Below the pieces are notes generated by a model that did no database searches, was not told the origin of the DNA, and saw only the letters and a program-made list of their open reading frames with translations. From Glaciihabitans arcticus (GTDB lineage Bacteria > Actinomycetota > Actinomycetes > Actinomycetales > Microbacteriaceae): a stretch of 64,000 nucleotides of DNA. Made by a program: the position numbers and the translations under genes. Each line of letters starts with the position of its first letter. Positions within the stretch are counted from its first letter, which is position 1. Location of the stretch: contig NZ_SISG01000001.1 in the NCBI RefSeq assembly GCF_004310685.1, positions 372,001 to 436,000 on the forward strand, written 5' to 3'. Below are positions 22,445-33,161 of this stretch, piece after piece.

Positions 22445-22510
22445 ATGTATAGAAAACTTGACACAGAGTAAACCAGGCCATACATTATCCATGTCAAAGT
22501 TTCTATACAT
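22445..22510 (+). promoter_or_regulatory. Consensus promoter inside a 19-bp inverted repeat operator
   Basis: Arms 22445-22463 and 22492-22510 match with two mismatches in 19 positions (ATGTATAGAAA...TTGACA against its complement). The -35 box TTGACA (22458-22463) is the inner end of the left arm. The -10 box TACATT (22481-22486) follows after exactly 17 bp. The right arm covers the expected transcript start. A dimeric repressor bound to both arms would block the promoter. The XRE regulator encoded two genes downstream is the obvious candidate (inference). Confidence 0.8.
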
Positions 22511-22520
22511 GGGAGTCAAC

Positions 22521-22940
22521 GTGTCCTTCGCAGAAAAGAACATCTGGATCTATGGTGTGCTCGCCGTGGTGATCCCCGCGGTGTACGCGGTCATCGTGCT
22601 CGGACAGGTCGGCAGTACGCCAGTCGAGGAGATCGAATACGTCATCCCGCTCATCACAGCGATCGCTGCCGCAATCGTGCTCGCGATCATCGGCAACATC
22701 ATCGTCGCCATCGCGTCTCCCAAGGGGGCAGGTATCAACGACGAGCGCGACCGCGGGATCAGTCGCACCGGCGAACTCGTCGGCTACTACTCGCTCTCAG
22801 CCGGGGTGCTCGTTGCCCTGGGGCTGGTGATGGCTGAGGCACCGCACTTCTGGGTGGCCCAGACGATCTACGCGGCGTTCATCCTCTCCGCCATCCTCTC
22901 GACGATCATCAAGATCGTCGCCTACCGTCGGGCGGCCTGA
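22521..22940 (+). CDS. Four-TM membrane protein paired with an XRE regulator
   Basis: The product is about 139 residues with four hydrophobic segments and a basic end (KIVAYRRAA). A cytoplasmic loop reads [21 protein letters not shown] 22521 follows GGGAG at 5 nt. In-frame ATGs upstream lie within the inverted repeat and would be at or before the transcript start. Small membrane proteins of this kind (DUF2178-like) are often followed by a short XRE regulator as here. Function unknown. Confidence 0.82.
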   Translation: MSFAEKNIWIYGVLAVVIPAVYAVIVLGQVGSTPVEEIEYVIPLITAIAAAIVLAIIGNIIVAIASPKGAGINDERDRGISRTGELVGYYSLSAGVLVALGLVMAEAPHFWVAQTIYAAFILSAILSTIIKIVAYRRAA

Positions 22941-22942
22941 GC

Positions 22943-23164
22943 ATGGTCAAGCCCACGAGCGTCACGAATGACATCCGCCGGCTGCGCTTCGCGCACGGCG
23001 AGATGACCCAGGCCGACCTCGCCGAGCGCGTCGGGGTCACCCGGCAGACGATCATCGCGATCGAGCAGGGCAAGTACTCGCCGTCGCTCGAGATGGCCTT
23101 CCAGATCGCGCGGGCCTTCGGGGTTCCGCTCGACGAGGTCTTCCAGTACCCGGTGCAGTCGTGA
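22943..23164 (+). CDS. Short XRE-family transcriptional regulator
   Basis: 73 residues, essentially only a helix-turn-helix: [20 protein letters not shown] then [17 protein letters not shown]. It belongs to the YozG-like single-domain group. It starts 2 nt after the membrane-protein gene and overlaps the next gene by 4 nt. It probably binds the inverted repeat at 22445-22510 and represses its own operon. Confidence 0.92.
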   Translation: MVKPTSVTNDIRRLRFAHGEMTQADLAERVGVTRQTIIAIEQGKYSPSLEMAFQIARAFGVPLDEVFQYPVQS

Positions 23165-24126
23165 GGGCCGCGGGCTTCGACCGCTACGGCTCGCCGCAGG
23201 TCGTACGAGTGATCGAGCTGCCCGACCCGGTAGCGGGACCGGGCGCGGTGCTCGTGCGAGTGACCGCCGCGTGCGTGACCTCGGCTGACGTCGCCGCCCG
23301 GTCGGGTGACCCCTTCGCCATCCGCCTCATCGTCGGACTGACCCGTCCCCGACGACGCGTGCTCGGCACCGAGTTCGCCGGCGTGATCGAGTCGACCGGC
23401 GCCGACGTGACCCGTTTCGCCGTCGGTGACCGGGTGGTCGCGGCATCCGGTGCAACGTTCGGCGCGCACGCCGAACTCGTCACGGTCGCCGAAGACGGCG
23501 CGATTGCGAAGATTCGGGATGACATCCAGCTCGCTGACGCACTCGCCGTCGCCGAGGGGGCGCTCACCGCCCTGCCGTTCCTGCGGGATCACGCGAGACT
23601 CGCGGCCGGGCAGCGCATCCTCATCAATGGCGCATCGGGAAGTGTGGGCAGCGCGGCCGTGCAGCTTGCGAAGCTCTTCGGTGCACACGTCACCGCGGTG
23701 TGCAGCGCGGCGAACACGGATCTCGTGACGGCGCTCGGCGCGGATCGGGTCATCGACTACGGCAGCGAAGATTTCACCGCCGGGGGAGAGTACGACGTGA
23801 TCTTCGACGCGGTGGGTGCGAGCACGTTCGGGCGCAGCCGCAAAGTGCTTGCTCCCGGCGGTACGTACCTCACGACGGTGCCCGACCCGCGGATCCTCCT
23901 CGACGGCCTCCGGGCGCGCCGGTCGGGGCAGACGGCGAAGCTCGCGCTGACGGGCCTGCGCAAGAACGCGGACAAGCGTGCCGACCTCGAGTGGCTGATG
24001 CCGCTCGTCGCCGACGGATCACTCGTCCCCGTCATCGACTCCCGATATCCCCTGGATCGGGTCGCGGACGCCCACGCCCGCGTGGACACCCGGCGCAAGC
24101 GCGGCGCGGTGCTGCTCGAGTTCTAG
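23161..24126 (+). CDS. Medium-chain dehydrogenase/reductase, quinone oxidoreductase-like
   Basis: A 321-residue NAD(P)-dependent oxidoreductase starting with GTG in a GTGA overlap. It has the GroES-like N-terminal domain ([20 protein letters not shown]) and a Rossmann nucleotide site ([20 protein letters not shown]). No structural zinc cysteine cluster is present, as in quinone reductase-like members. The substrate is not predictable. It belongs to the XRE-controlled operon, so it may answer the same signal. Confidence 0.88.
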   Translation: MRAAGFDRYGSPQVVRVIELPDPVAGPGAVLVRVTAACVTSADVAARSGDPFAIRLIVGLTRPRRRVLGTEFAGVIESTGADVTRFAVGDRVVAASGATFGAHAELVTVAEDGAIAKIRDDIQLADALAVAEGALTALPFLRDHARLAAGQRILINGASGSVGSAAVQLAKLFGAHVTAVCSAANTDLVTALGADRVIDYGSEDFTAGGEYDVIFDAVGASTFGRSRKVLAPGGTYLTTVPDPRILLDGLRARRSGQTAKLALTGLRKNADKRADLEWLMPLVADGSLVPVIDSRYPLDRVADAHARVDTRRKRGAVLLEF

Positions 24127-24686
24127 GCCGAGACGGACTCGTCCGAGAGAGCTGGCACGCGCGTGCGCAGCCAGCCCCACGCGCCGAGGCCGGCGGCGAG
24201 GGCGAGACCGAGGGTGTCGGCGAACAGGGTCCAGGCCGTGTTGAGAAGGCCTCCGCCGATCAGCAGGTACAGGCGGTCGTCGGGCTGCTCGCCGCCGCCC
24301 GGGTTCAGGGCGAGCTGGTTCTGGCCGAGCACGAGGAACGCCTGAACCAGGACCGAGAGAATGAGCCCCACGACCAGTGCGAGGAAGGTGCGGCCGATGG
24401 CGGCGCCGAGACCCATCCCGAATCGCAGCGGGGCGATCAGCCAGAGGGACAGGAACAGCCCGATGGCGACCGGCACCATCAGGCCGAGCGTGTGCGGGAG
24501 CGCCTGGCCGAACGCGGGCAGGGCGTACTCGAAGCCGTCGAGCGACTGCATCGTCACCCCCTGCATGTAGACGACGCCGATGACTCCGCTCGTCACCCCG
24601 ACCAGTGTCGCCAGCACGAGAAACACGCCCGCCGCGATCGCTGCGGGGAGGGGATGACGCTTGGCTGTGAAGTCGGGACCAGTCAT
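24123..24686 (-). CDS. Integral membrane protein of unknown function
   Basis: About 187 residues with four or five hydrophobic segments. I prefer ATG 24686 over the GTG two codons upstream because TAAGGT on the minus strand (24700-24695) lies 8 nt before it. The stop shares the tetranucleotide CTAG with the convergent dehydrogenase stop, so the 3' ends overlap by 4 bp. No family recognised. Confidence 0.75.
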   Translation of the reverse strand: MTGPDFTAKRHPLPAAIAAGVFLVLATLVGVTSGVIGVVYMQGVTMQSLDGFEYALPAFGQALPHTLGLMVPVAIGLFLSLWLIAPLRFGMGLGAAIGRTFLALVVGLILSVLVQAFLVLGQNQLALNPGGGEQPDDRLYLLIGGGLLNTAWTLFADTLGLALAAGLGAWGWLRTRVPALSDESVSA

Positions 24687-24701
24687 GGTCACTCACCTTA
24701 G

Positions 24702-27128
<2,427 letters not shown>

Positions 27129-27140
27129 GCTTGCCGAGAC

Positions 27141-28250
27141 ATGGACGAGCTTGATTTTTCTGCAGAGATCGCTGCCCTACGGTCGACCTTCGATGACATC
27201 CGCTCCGTGGTGGGCGTCGATCGACTCGAGGCCCAGATCGCCGAACTCAGCGAGCAGGCCGGTGCGCCCGACCTCTGGGACGACACCGACAAGGCCCAGA
27301 AGGTCACCAGCGACCTGAGCCACCGCCAGGCCGAGCTCGCGAAGATCGTCTCCATCGAGAGCCGCCTCGACGACCTCGAGGTCATGGTCGAAATGGCGAA
27401 TGATGAAGCGGATGTCGCGGCCGCCGACGAGGCGCGCGCAGAGTTGAAGGCGATCGAGAAGGTACTCGGCGACCTCGAGGTGCAGACGCTCCTCGACGGA
27501 GAGTACGACGACCGCCCCGCCGTCATCACCATCCGTGCTGGCGCCGGCGGAGTGGATGCCGCCGACTTCGCCGACATGCTGTTCCGCATGTACCTGCGCT
27601 GGGCCGAGAAGCACAAGTTCGCCGTCACCGTCATGGACACCAGCTACGCAGAAGAAGCGGGCATCAAGTCAGCCACCTTCGAGATCGACGCGCCCTACGC
27701 CTTCGGCACGCTGAGCGTCGAGGCCGGAACCCACCGCCTCGTGCGCATGTCGCCGTTCGGCGCAGCGGGCAAGCGCCAGACCAGCTTCGCCGCGGTCGAG
27801 GTCATCCCGCTCATGGAAGAGGCGGAGGCGATCGAAATCCCCGAGAACGACCTGCGCGTCGACGTGTTCCGCTCGAGCGGCCCCGGCGGCCAGTCCGTCA
27901 ACACCACCGACTCGGCCGTGCGCCTCACTCACATCCCGACCGGCACCGTGGTGAGCATGCAGAACGAGAAGAGCCAGATCCAGAACCGGGCCGCCGCCAT
28001 GCGCGTGCTGCTGTCGCGCCTGCTCATCATCCAGAAGGAGCAGGAGGCGGCCACCAAGAAGGAGTTCGCCGGTGTCATCACCGCGAGCTGGGGCGACCAG
28101 ATGCGCAGCTACGTGCTCGCGCCGTACCAGATGGTCAAGGACTTGCGTACGGAGTACGAAGAGGGCAACCCCTCCAAGGTCTTCGATGGCGACCTCGACG
28201 GCTTCATCAACGCCGGCATCAAGTGGCGTAAGCGTTCCATCGAGGACTAG
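27141..28250 (+). CDS. prfB: Peptide chain release factor 2
   Basis: This 369-residue factor recognises UGA/UAA. The stop-codon recognition tripeptide SPF is in [19 protein letters not shown] and the catalytic GGQ in [17 protein letters not shown]. The gene reads in one frame from ATG 27141, so it lacks the autoregulatory +1 frameshift of E. coli prfB. TAAGCT at 27126-27131, which includes the ligA stop codon, is 9 nt before the ATG and may serve as its -10. Confidence 0.97.
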   Translation: MDELDFSAEIAALRSTFDDIRSVVGVDRLEAQIAELSEQAGAPDLWDDTDKAQKVTSDLSHRQAELAKIVSIESRLDDLEVMVEMANDEADVAAADEARAELKAIEKVLGDLEVQTLLDGEYDDRPAVITIRAGAGGVDAADFADMLFRMYLRWAEKHKFAVTVMDTSYAEEAGIKSATFEIDAPYAFGTLSVEAGTHRLVRMSPFGAAGKRQTSFAAVEVIPLMEEAEAIEIPENDLRVDVFRSSGPGGQSVNTTDSAVRLTHIPTGTVVSMQNEKSQIQNRAAAMRVLLSRLLIIQKEQEAATKKEFAGVITASWGDQMRSYVLAPYQMVKDLRTEYEEGNPSKVFDGDLDGFINAGIKWRKRSIED

Positions 28251-28282
28251 CCGCACAGTTCGGCGGGACTGCAATCGTGGCG

Positions 28283-29896
28283 CTAGTTCAGCCGCAGAGA
28301 CCGGCGGCGCATCACGAGCGCCGCAACTACCAGCCCTGCCGCGGCCGCCGCGAGCATCCACACGCCCCCACTCCAGTCCACGTCGTCTCCGAACGGCACG
28401 GGGCTGTGACTGAAAGGGGACAGTTCGGTGAGCCAATCGGGCGCCCCGACCAGGCCGCCGAAGAAGCCGAGGAACGACAGCACGCCGAGCAGGCTCCAGC
28501 CGAGCGCTGAGGTCGCCGCCGGGAGCAGCGTGAAGATCAGGGCCAGCGCTGCGAGGAAGACCAGCGCGGCCGGCAGTTGTGCGGCGGCCGCCGCGAACAC
28601 CTTGCCGATCTGGCCGGTGTCGCTCCCCGTGCCGAGTACCCCCAATGCGCCGACGAGCGCGCCGGAGAGCAGCACCAGCCCGATCGCGATGCCGCCGACC
28701 ACGAGGTAGTCGACGAACCAGCGCACGCGTGAGGTCGGAGTTGCGAGCAGCAGCTCGGCTGTTCCACCGGCCTCCTCCTGCCGGGCGCGGATGACGGCCT
28801 GCACCGCGCACGCCGCGGCGAGGATGCCGACCAGGTTGAACATCAGCGTGATGAGGGTCTCCTCGAGTGTTCCACCTCCGTGCGCGACCGTGTCGATCGT
28901 GTCCGCGATCGCGGGATTCTGGCCGGCCGCAGTCTCGAGCAGGGAGCCGAGGGATCCCGCGAAGAACCCGAACGCCGCGCCACCGAGGGACCACGCGATG
29001 ATCGTCGGGTACTGCAGCCGCCAGGCGAGAGCAAGAGTGCCGGAGAGTGACCCCGTGGCCCGACCGCGCCGCCCGGCGAACAGGCTCGCCCCCAGGTCGC
29101 GGCGGGCCACGATCACCAGCACCACGCCGGCGCAGGCGACGAACAACGCAAGATTGAGTACCAGCGGCGCGTAGTCGTTCTCGTTGAAGGCCCCGACCTG
29201 CTCGGCCCAGCCCACGGGGGAGAGCCAGGTCGGCCACGCACTAGCGATCGAGAGTCCGTCGGACGACGGGGTACCGAGCGCGTCACCCAGTCCACGCAGG
29301 ATGAGCGAGCCCACCACGAGGATCACCGCCACCGAGTTCGAGGACCGCGCGCTGCGGAACAGCTGTGCGGCGAGCAGCCCGAGCCCGAGGAACGCCATCC
29401 CGACCGCTGCTGCAGCAACCCCGGTCAGCAGCGAGCCGTCGACGGCCAGCCCCGTGACGGCGAACCCCGCCGCGACTCCCACGCCGAGAACGAGATTCGC
29501 GAGCAGCCCGTGAACAACCGTGGCCAGATACGGGATGTACCGCCCCGCCGCCGTGGACGACACGAGTTCGGCGCGGCCCGACTCCTCCTCGGCGCGTGTG
29601 TGCCGTATTGCAAGGAAGGTGCTCATCAGTCCCGCCATCAGCCCCAGCCAGGTGAAGATCTGGAAGAAGGTGAACTGACCGATCTCGGCGCCGTTCGGCA
29701 GGCCGCGCACCATAAGAATGGCGGGGTTGGCGACGGCGAGACGCAGGATGCCGCTGCGCGCCTCGTCATCTCCGTATTCGTCACCGATCGCGGCGGCGGC
29801 GAACAGCGCGAGCAGCGCGGTAGACGCGACCCAGAGAGGCACCGTCCAGCGGTCGCGGCGGATGCGCTGGCCGAGTAGCACGAGCAGGGCGCTCAC
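28283..29896 (-). CDS. ABC-2-type exporter permease (polyketide/antibiotic exporter family)
   Basis: About 537 residues with roughly twelve hydrophobic segments, the double-length permease arrangement of actinobacterial antibiotic/polyketide exporters. GTG 29896 (VSALLVLLGQRIRRDRW) overlaps the ATPase stop by 4 nt. The longer upstream frame is only a shadow. It forms an exporter with the ATPase. The substrate is unknown and no biosynthetic genes are nearby. Confidence 0.85.
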   Translation of the reverse strand: MSALLVLLGQRIRRDRWTVPLWVASTALLALFAAAAIGDEYGDDEARSGILRLAVANPAILMVRGLPNGAEIGQFTFFQIFTWLGLMAGLMSTFLAIRHTRAEEESGRAELVSSTAAGRYIPYLATVVHGLLANLVLGVGVAAGFAVTGLAVDGSLLTGVAAAAVGMAFLGLGLLAAQLFRSARSSNSVAVILVVGSLILRGLGDALGTPSSDGLSIASAWPTWLSPVGWAEQVGAFNENDYAPLVLNLALFVACAGVVLVIVARRDLGASLFAGRRGRATGSLSGTLALAWRLQYPTIIAWSLGGAAFGFFAGSLGSLLETAAGQNPAIADTIDTVAHGGGTLEETLITLMFNLVGILAAACAVQAVIRARQEEAGGTAELLLATPTSRVRWFVDYLVVGGIAIGLVLLSGALVGALGVLGTGSDTGQIGKVFAAAAAQLPAALVFLAALALIFTLLPAATSALGWSLLGVLSFLGFFGGLVGAPDWLTELSPFSHSPVPFGDDVDWSGGVWMLAAAAAGLVVAALVMRRRSLRLN

Positions 29897-30783
29897 GGCG
29901 CATCGCCGTAGTGGCGAAGGAAGAGTTCCTCGAGCGAGGCGGGAGCCACGGTGAGTCCCTGCACGGAGAGCGCGCCGAGCGCGTGGAGTACCGGACCCAG
30001 GGCCGCGCTGTCTGCGGTGAAGCGCACGCGGTCGTCGACGGTCGAGACGTCGGGCCCCAGGGGAGTGAGCTGCGCGTCGGTCAGGGTGCCGCGTGAGAAG
30101 GAGATTTCGGTGCGGGTCAGGTGCCGCATGTCCGCGAGGGTGCCCGTCTCCACGATGCGCCCCGCCCGCACAATGCTCACCCGGTCGCACAATAGCTCGA
30201 CCTCGGAGAGGATGTGGCTCGACAGCAGCACGGTCGCGCCCTCCGCGCGAACCCGGCGGATCTCCCTCTCGAACACCCCCTCCATGAGCGGGTCGAGCCC
30301 ACTCGTCGGCTCGTCGAGGATGTACAGGTCGGCGGGCGTCGCGAACGCCGCGATCAAGGCCACCTTCTGCCGGTTGCCCTTCGAGTAGGCGCGACCCTTC
30401 TTGGCCGGGTCGAATTCGAACACGTCGATGAGTCTCGCGCGCTGCTCGCGGTAGCCGGGCGTCTCCCCGCGCAGTTTCGCCAGCAGGTCGATGGCCTCGC
30501 CACCGGAGAGGTTCGGCCAGAGCGAGACGTCACCCGGCACGTAGGCGATGCGCTTGTGCAGGGCGACGGCGTCACTCCACGGGTCCTTGCCGAAGACCGT
30601 CGCCGATCCACCGGAGGCACGCGCTAGCCCGAGCAGGATCCTGATCGTCGTGGACTTGCCCGCCCCGTTCGGCCCGAGAAAACCGTGCACCTCGCCGGCC
30701 GACACGGAGAGGTCGAGCCCGTCGAGTGCGCGGGTGCGGCCGTAAGTCTTCAGAAGTGCGGATGTCTCGATCACTGAGTCCAT
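29893..30783 (-). CDS. ABC transporter ATP-binding protein
   Basis: 296 residues with Walker A (GPNGAGKST), a signature-like stretch (YSKGNRQKVALIAAFATPAD, with SKGN in place of SGGQ), Walker B (LYILDEPTSGLD) and the switch His (LLSSHILSEVE). The family is the drug-exporter ATPases (CcmA/DrrA-like). The unusual signature resembles other members of this family. It is first in a two-gene operon with the permease. Confidence 0.9.
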   Translation of the reverse strand: MDSVIETSALLKTYGRTRALDGLDLSVSAGEVHGFLGPNGAGKSTTIRILLGLARASGGSATVFGKDPWSDAVALHKRIAYVPGDVSLWPNLSGGEAIDLLAKLRGETPGYREQRARLIDVFEFDPAKKGRAYSKGNRQKVALIAAFATPADLYILDEPTSGLDPLMEGVFEREIRRVRAEGATVLLSSHILSEVELLCDRVSIVRAGRIVETGTLADMRHLTRTEISFSRGTLTDAQLTPLGPDVSTVDDRVRFTADSAALGPVLHALGALSVQGLTVAPASLEELFLRHYGDAP

Positions 30784-30888
30784 GTCGCGACACTACGCCT
30801 GAACGCCCACGTTGTGAGTCTGGTCAAAACATGAGTGTCGGCCTGTCGTCGGCGTGGATGCGCCGCACGAATCTAGAGTGCAACAGTC

Positions 30889-31641
30889 ATGATTCGGTTC
30901 GATACAGTCACCAAGTCTTACCCGCGCAACCCGCGGCCCGCCCTCAATGCCGTGAGCATGGAGATCCTGAAGGGCGAATTCGTCTTTCTGGTCGGCGCGT
31001 CCGGTTCCGGTAAGTCCAGCTTCCTTCGTCTTGTGCTCAAGGAGGAGAAACCCTCTAAGGGACAGATCCACGTGCTGGGCCAACAGCTCGGTACTCTGTC
31101 GAGCCGCAAGGTGCCGTACTTCCGCCGCAACCTCGGTGTCGTCTTCCAGGACTTCCGGCTGCTGCCGCAGAAGACCGTCTTCGACAACGTCGCGTTCAGC
31201 CTGCAGGTCATCGGCAAAAGCCGCGGCTTCATTCAGGAGGCCGTGCCCGACGTGCTCAAGATGGTGGGCCTCGCCGGAAAGTCGAACCGGTTCCCGCACG
31301 AACTCTCCGGTGGTGAGCAGCAGCGCGTCGCCATCGCCCGCGCCATCGTGAACAAGCCCGCGATCCTGTTGGCCGACGAGCCGACGGGAAACCTCGACCC
31401 CGCGACATCCGCCGGCATCATGACCCTGCTCGAGCGCATCAACCTCGGCGGCACGACCGTGATCATGGCGACCCACGACGTGGGCATCGTCGACCAGATG
31501 AAGCGTCGAGTCATTGAATTGACGGATGGCCGTATCGTGCGCGACGAACGTCAGGGCGGCTACCAGACCCAGGCCGTTCCGATCCAGGGATTCGGCCTGG
31601 CCGGCACGCAGGCAGCCGGCACCGAGGGGGTCTCCGCGTGA
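30889..31641 (+). CDS. ftsE: Cell division ATP-binding protein FtsE
   Basis: 250 residues. Walker [10 protein letters not shown], signature [14 protein letters not shown], Walker [13 protein letters not shown], and the FtsE-type start [12 protein letters not shown]. With FtsX it controls septal peptidoglycan hydrolases at division. TAGAGT (30874-30879) is 9 nt before the ATG. The C-terminus has a short Gln/Gly extension beyond the ABC fold. Confidence 0.96.
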   Translation: MIRFDTVTKSYPRNPRPALNAVSMEILKGEFVFLVGASGSGKSSFLRLVLKEEKPSKGQIHVLGQQLGTLSSRKVPYFRRNLGVVFQDFRLLPQKTVFDNVAFSLQVIGKSRGFIQEAVPDVLKMVGLAGKSNRFPHELSGGEQQRVAIARAIVNKPAILLADEPTGNLDPATSAGIMTLLERINLGGTTVIMATHDVGIVDQMKRRVIELTDGRIVRDERQGGYQTQAVPIQGFGLAGTQAAGTEGVSA

Positions 31642-32555
31642 GACTCGGACTCGTGCTCGGAGAAGCCGCCAGCGGCCTGCGCCGCAACATCTCCATGGTG
31701 ATCTCGGTCGTTCTCGTGACCTTCATCTCGCTCACGTTCGTGGGCACAGCGATCCTGCTGCAGCAGCAGATCGGTCAGATGAAGGGCTACTGGTACGACC
31801 GCGCCCAGGTCACCGTCTCGCTCTGTACCGCCACCGACAGCACCGGAACCTGTGCGCAGGAGGAGGCGACCGACGCCCAGAAGGGCCAGGTCGAGGCGCA
31901 GCTGGAATCCACGACCCTCGCGCCCTACATTGAGCGCTATGAGTTCGAGGACCGCGAGCAGGCGTTCAAGAACTTCCAGCAGAGCTTCAAGGGCAGCCCG
32001 ATCGTCGATCTCGCTAGCCCCGAGTTCCTGCCCGAGAGCTTCCGGGTGAAACTCAAGGATCCGACGCAGGCCGCCGTGCTGATCGAGAGCCTCTCGGGCA
32101 TCGCGGGCGTGCAGAGTGTCAAGGATGAACGGGCCTACCTCGATCCGATTCTCAACATGCTCAACGTGGCCAGCTACGCGGCCATCGGCCTGGCGGCGCT
32201 CATGTTGATCGCGGCCGCGCTGCTCATCGCCACGACGATCCGTCTCAGCGCGTTCTCGAGGCGACGCGAGATCGGCATCATGAGGCTCGTGGGGGCATCG
32301 AACCGGTTCATCCAGACCCCCTTTATTCTCGAGGGCGTCTTCGCGTCGCTCATCGGCTCACTGCTCGCCGGTGGTGCCGTGGTCGCGATCGTGCACTTCT
32401 TCGTTCGCGGTTACCTGGTGAACTCGGTCGGCAACTCGACAGGACTTGTCGGTGTGGATGACGCGCTCATCGTGGTCCCGATCCTCGTCGCGATCGGTGG
32501 GGTGCTCGCGGCTGGGTCTGCGGGCGTCGCGATCAGCCGGTACCTCAAGGTATAG
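31638..32555 (+). CDS. ftsX: Cell division protein FtsX
   Basis: 305 residues, GTG start overlapping ftsE by 4 nt. One N-terminal membrane segment ([20 protein letters not shown] then the TM), a large extracellular domain (about 45-180) and three C-terminal membrane segments with the conserved [19 protein letters not shown] loop. It partners FtsE to activate peptidoglycan hydrolases. Confidence 0.96.
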   Translation: MRLGLVLGEAASGLRRNISMVISVVLVTFISLTFVGTAILLQQQIGQMKGYWYDRAQVTVSLCTATDSTGTCAQEEATDAQKGQVEAQLESTTLAPYIERYEFEDREQAFKNFQQSFKGSPIVDLASPEFLPESFRVKLKDPTQAAVLIESLSGIAGVQSVKDERAYLDPILNMLNVASYAAIGLAALMLIAAALLIATTIRLSAFSRRREIGIMRLVGASNRFIQTPFILEGVFASLIGSLLAGGAVVAIVHFFVRGYLVNSVGNSTGLVGVDDALIVVPILVAIGGVLAAGSAGVAISRYLKV

Positions 32556-32584
32556 ACTGAACGGCTGCGCACGCAGAGTGCGCA
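32553..32584 (+). promoter_or_regulatory. smpB promoter and 5' hairpin
   Basis: TAGACT (32553-32558, overlapping the ftsX stop) is followed 7 nt later by TGCGCAC (32566-32572), which pairs with GTGCGCA (32578-32584). The hairpin would sit at the very 5' end of the smpB mRNA, with a GAGAG ribosome site further on. Confidence 0.45.
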
Positions 32585-32603
32585 CCCGAACGAGAGATAC
32601 AGC

Positions 32604-33080
32604 ATGCCCCGCGAGCAAGGCCAGAAGGTTGTCGCCAGCAACCGCAAAGCCCGCCACGACTACACGATCGAAGACACCTACGAAGCCGGACTGGTTTTGA
32701 CGGGTACAGAGGTCAAGTCGCTGCGAGCCGGTCGCGCGAGCCTTGTCGACGGCTACGGATTCATCGACGGGGGAGAGGCGTGGCTCGACGCCGTGCACAT
32801 CCCGGAGTTCAACCAGGGCTCGTGGAACAACCACCCGCCCCGACGCAAGCGCAAAATGCTGCTGCACAAGGCGCAGATCCTCAAAATCCACAACAAGGTC
32901 AAGGAGGGCGGGTACACGCTGGTGCCCCTCTCGATCTACTTCCTCAACGGAAACGCCAAGGTCGAGCTGGCCGTCGCCAAGGGTAAGCGCGAGTACGACA
33001 AGCGCCAGACCCTGCGCGAGCGACAGGACAAGAAGGAAGCGGACCGCGCCATGGGGACGCAGCGCAACCTCAACGAATAG
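32604..33080 (+). CDS. smpB: SsrA-binding protein SmpB
   Basis: 158 residues, normal length. Typical blocks: [40 protein letters not shown] and a C-terminal basic helix ([20 protein letters not shown]). It binds tmRNA for ribosome rescue. The tmRNA gene itself lies 4.4 kb downstream at 37484. Confidence 0.97.
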   Translation: MPREQGQKVVASNRKARHDYTIEDTYEAGLVLTGTEVKSLRAGRASLVDGYGFIDGGEAWLDAVHIPEFNQGSWNNHPPRRKRKMLLHKAQILKIHNKVKEGGYTLVPLSIYFLNGNAKVELAVAKGKREYDKRQTLRERQDKKEADRAMGTQRNLNE

Positions 33081-33161
33081 CTCTGGGTTTTTCTCGACAC
33101 CCGTGCCATGATTGCGCTCGTCGACGTCGTTCGGTGAGTGAGAATCTCCAGGGGGAAGTTC

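Noticed and set aside
27141-28250. Programmed frameshift in prfB
   Set aside because: The reading frame is continuous from ATG 27141 and no in-frame TGA follows the start.
28283-30190. Long form of the ABC permease starting at 30190
   Set aside because: The extra 98 codons are Arg/Pro/His-rich antisense-like sequence inside the ATPase gene; GTG 29896 is coupled by a 4-nt overlap.
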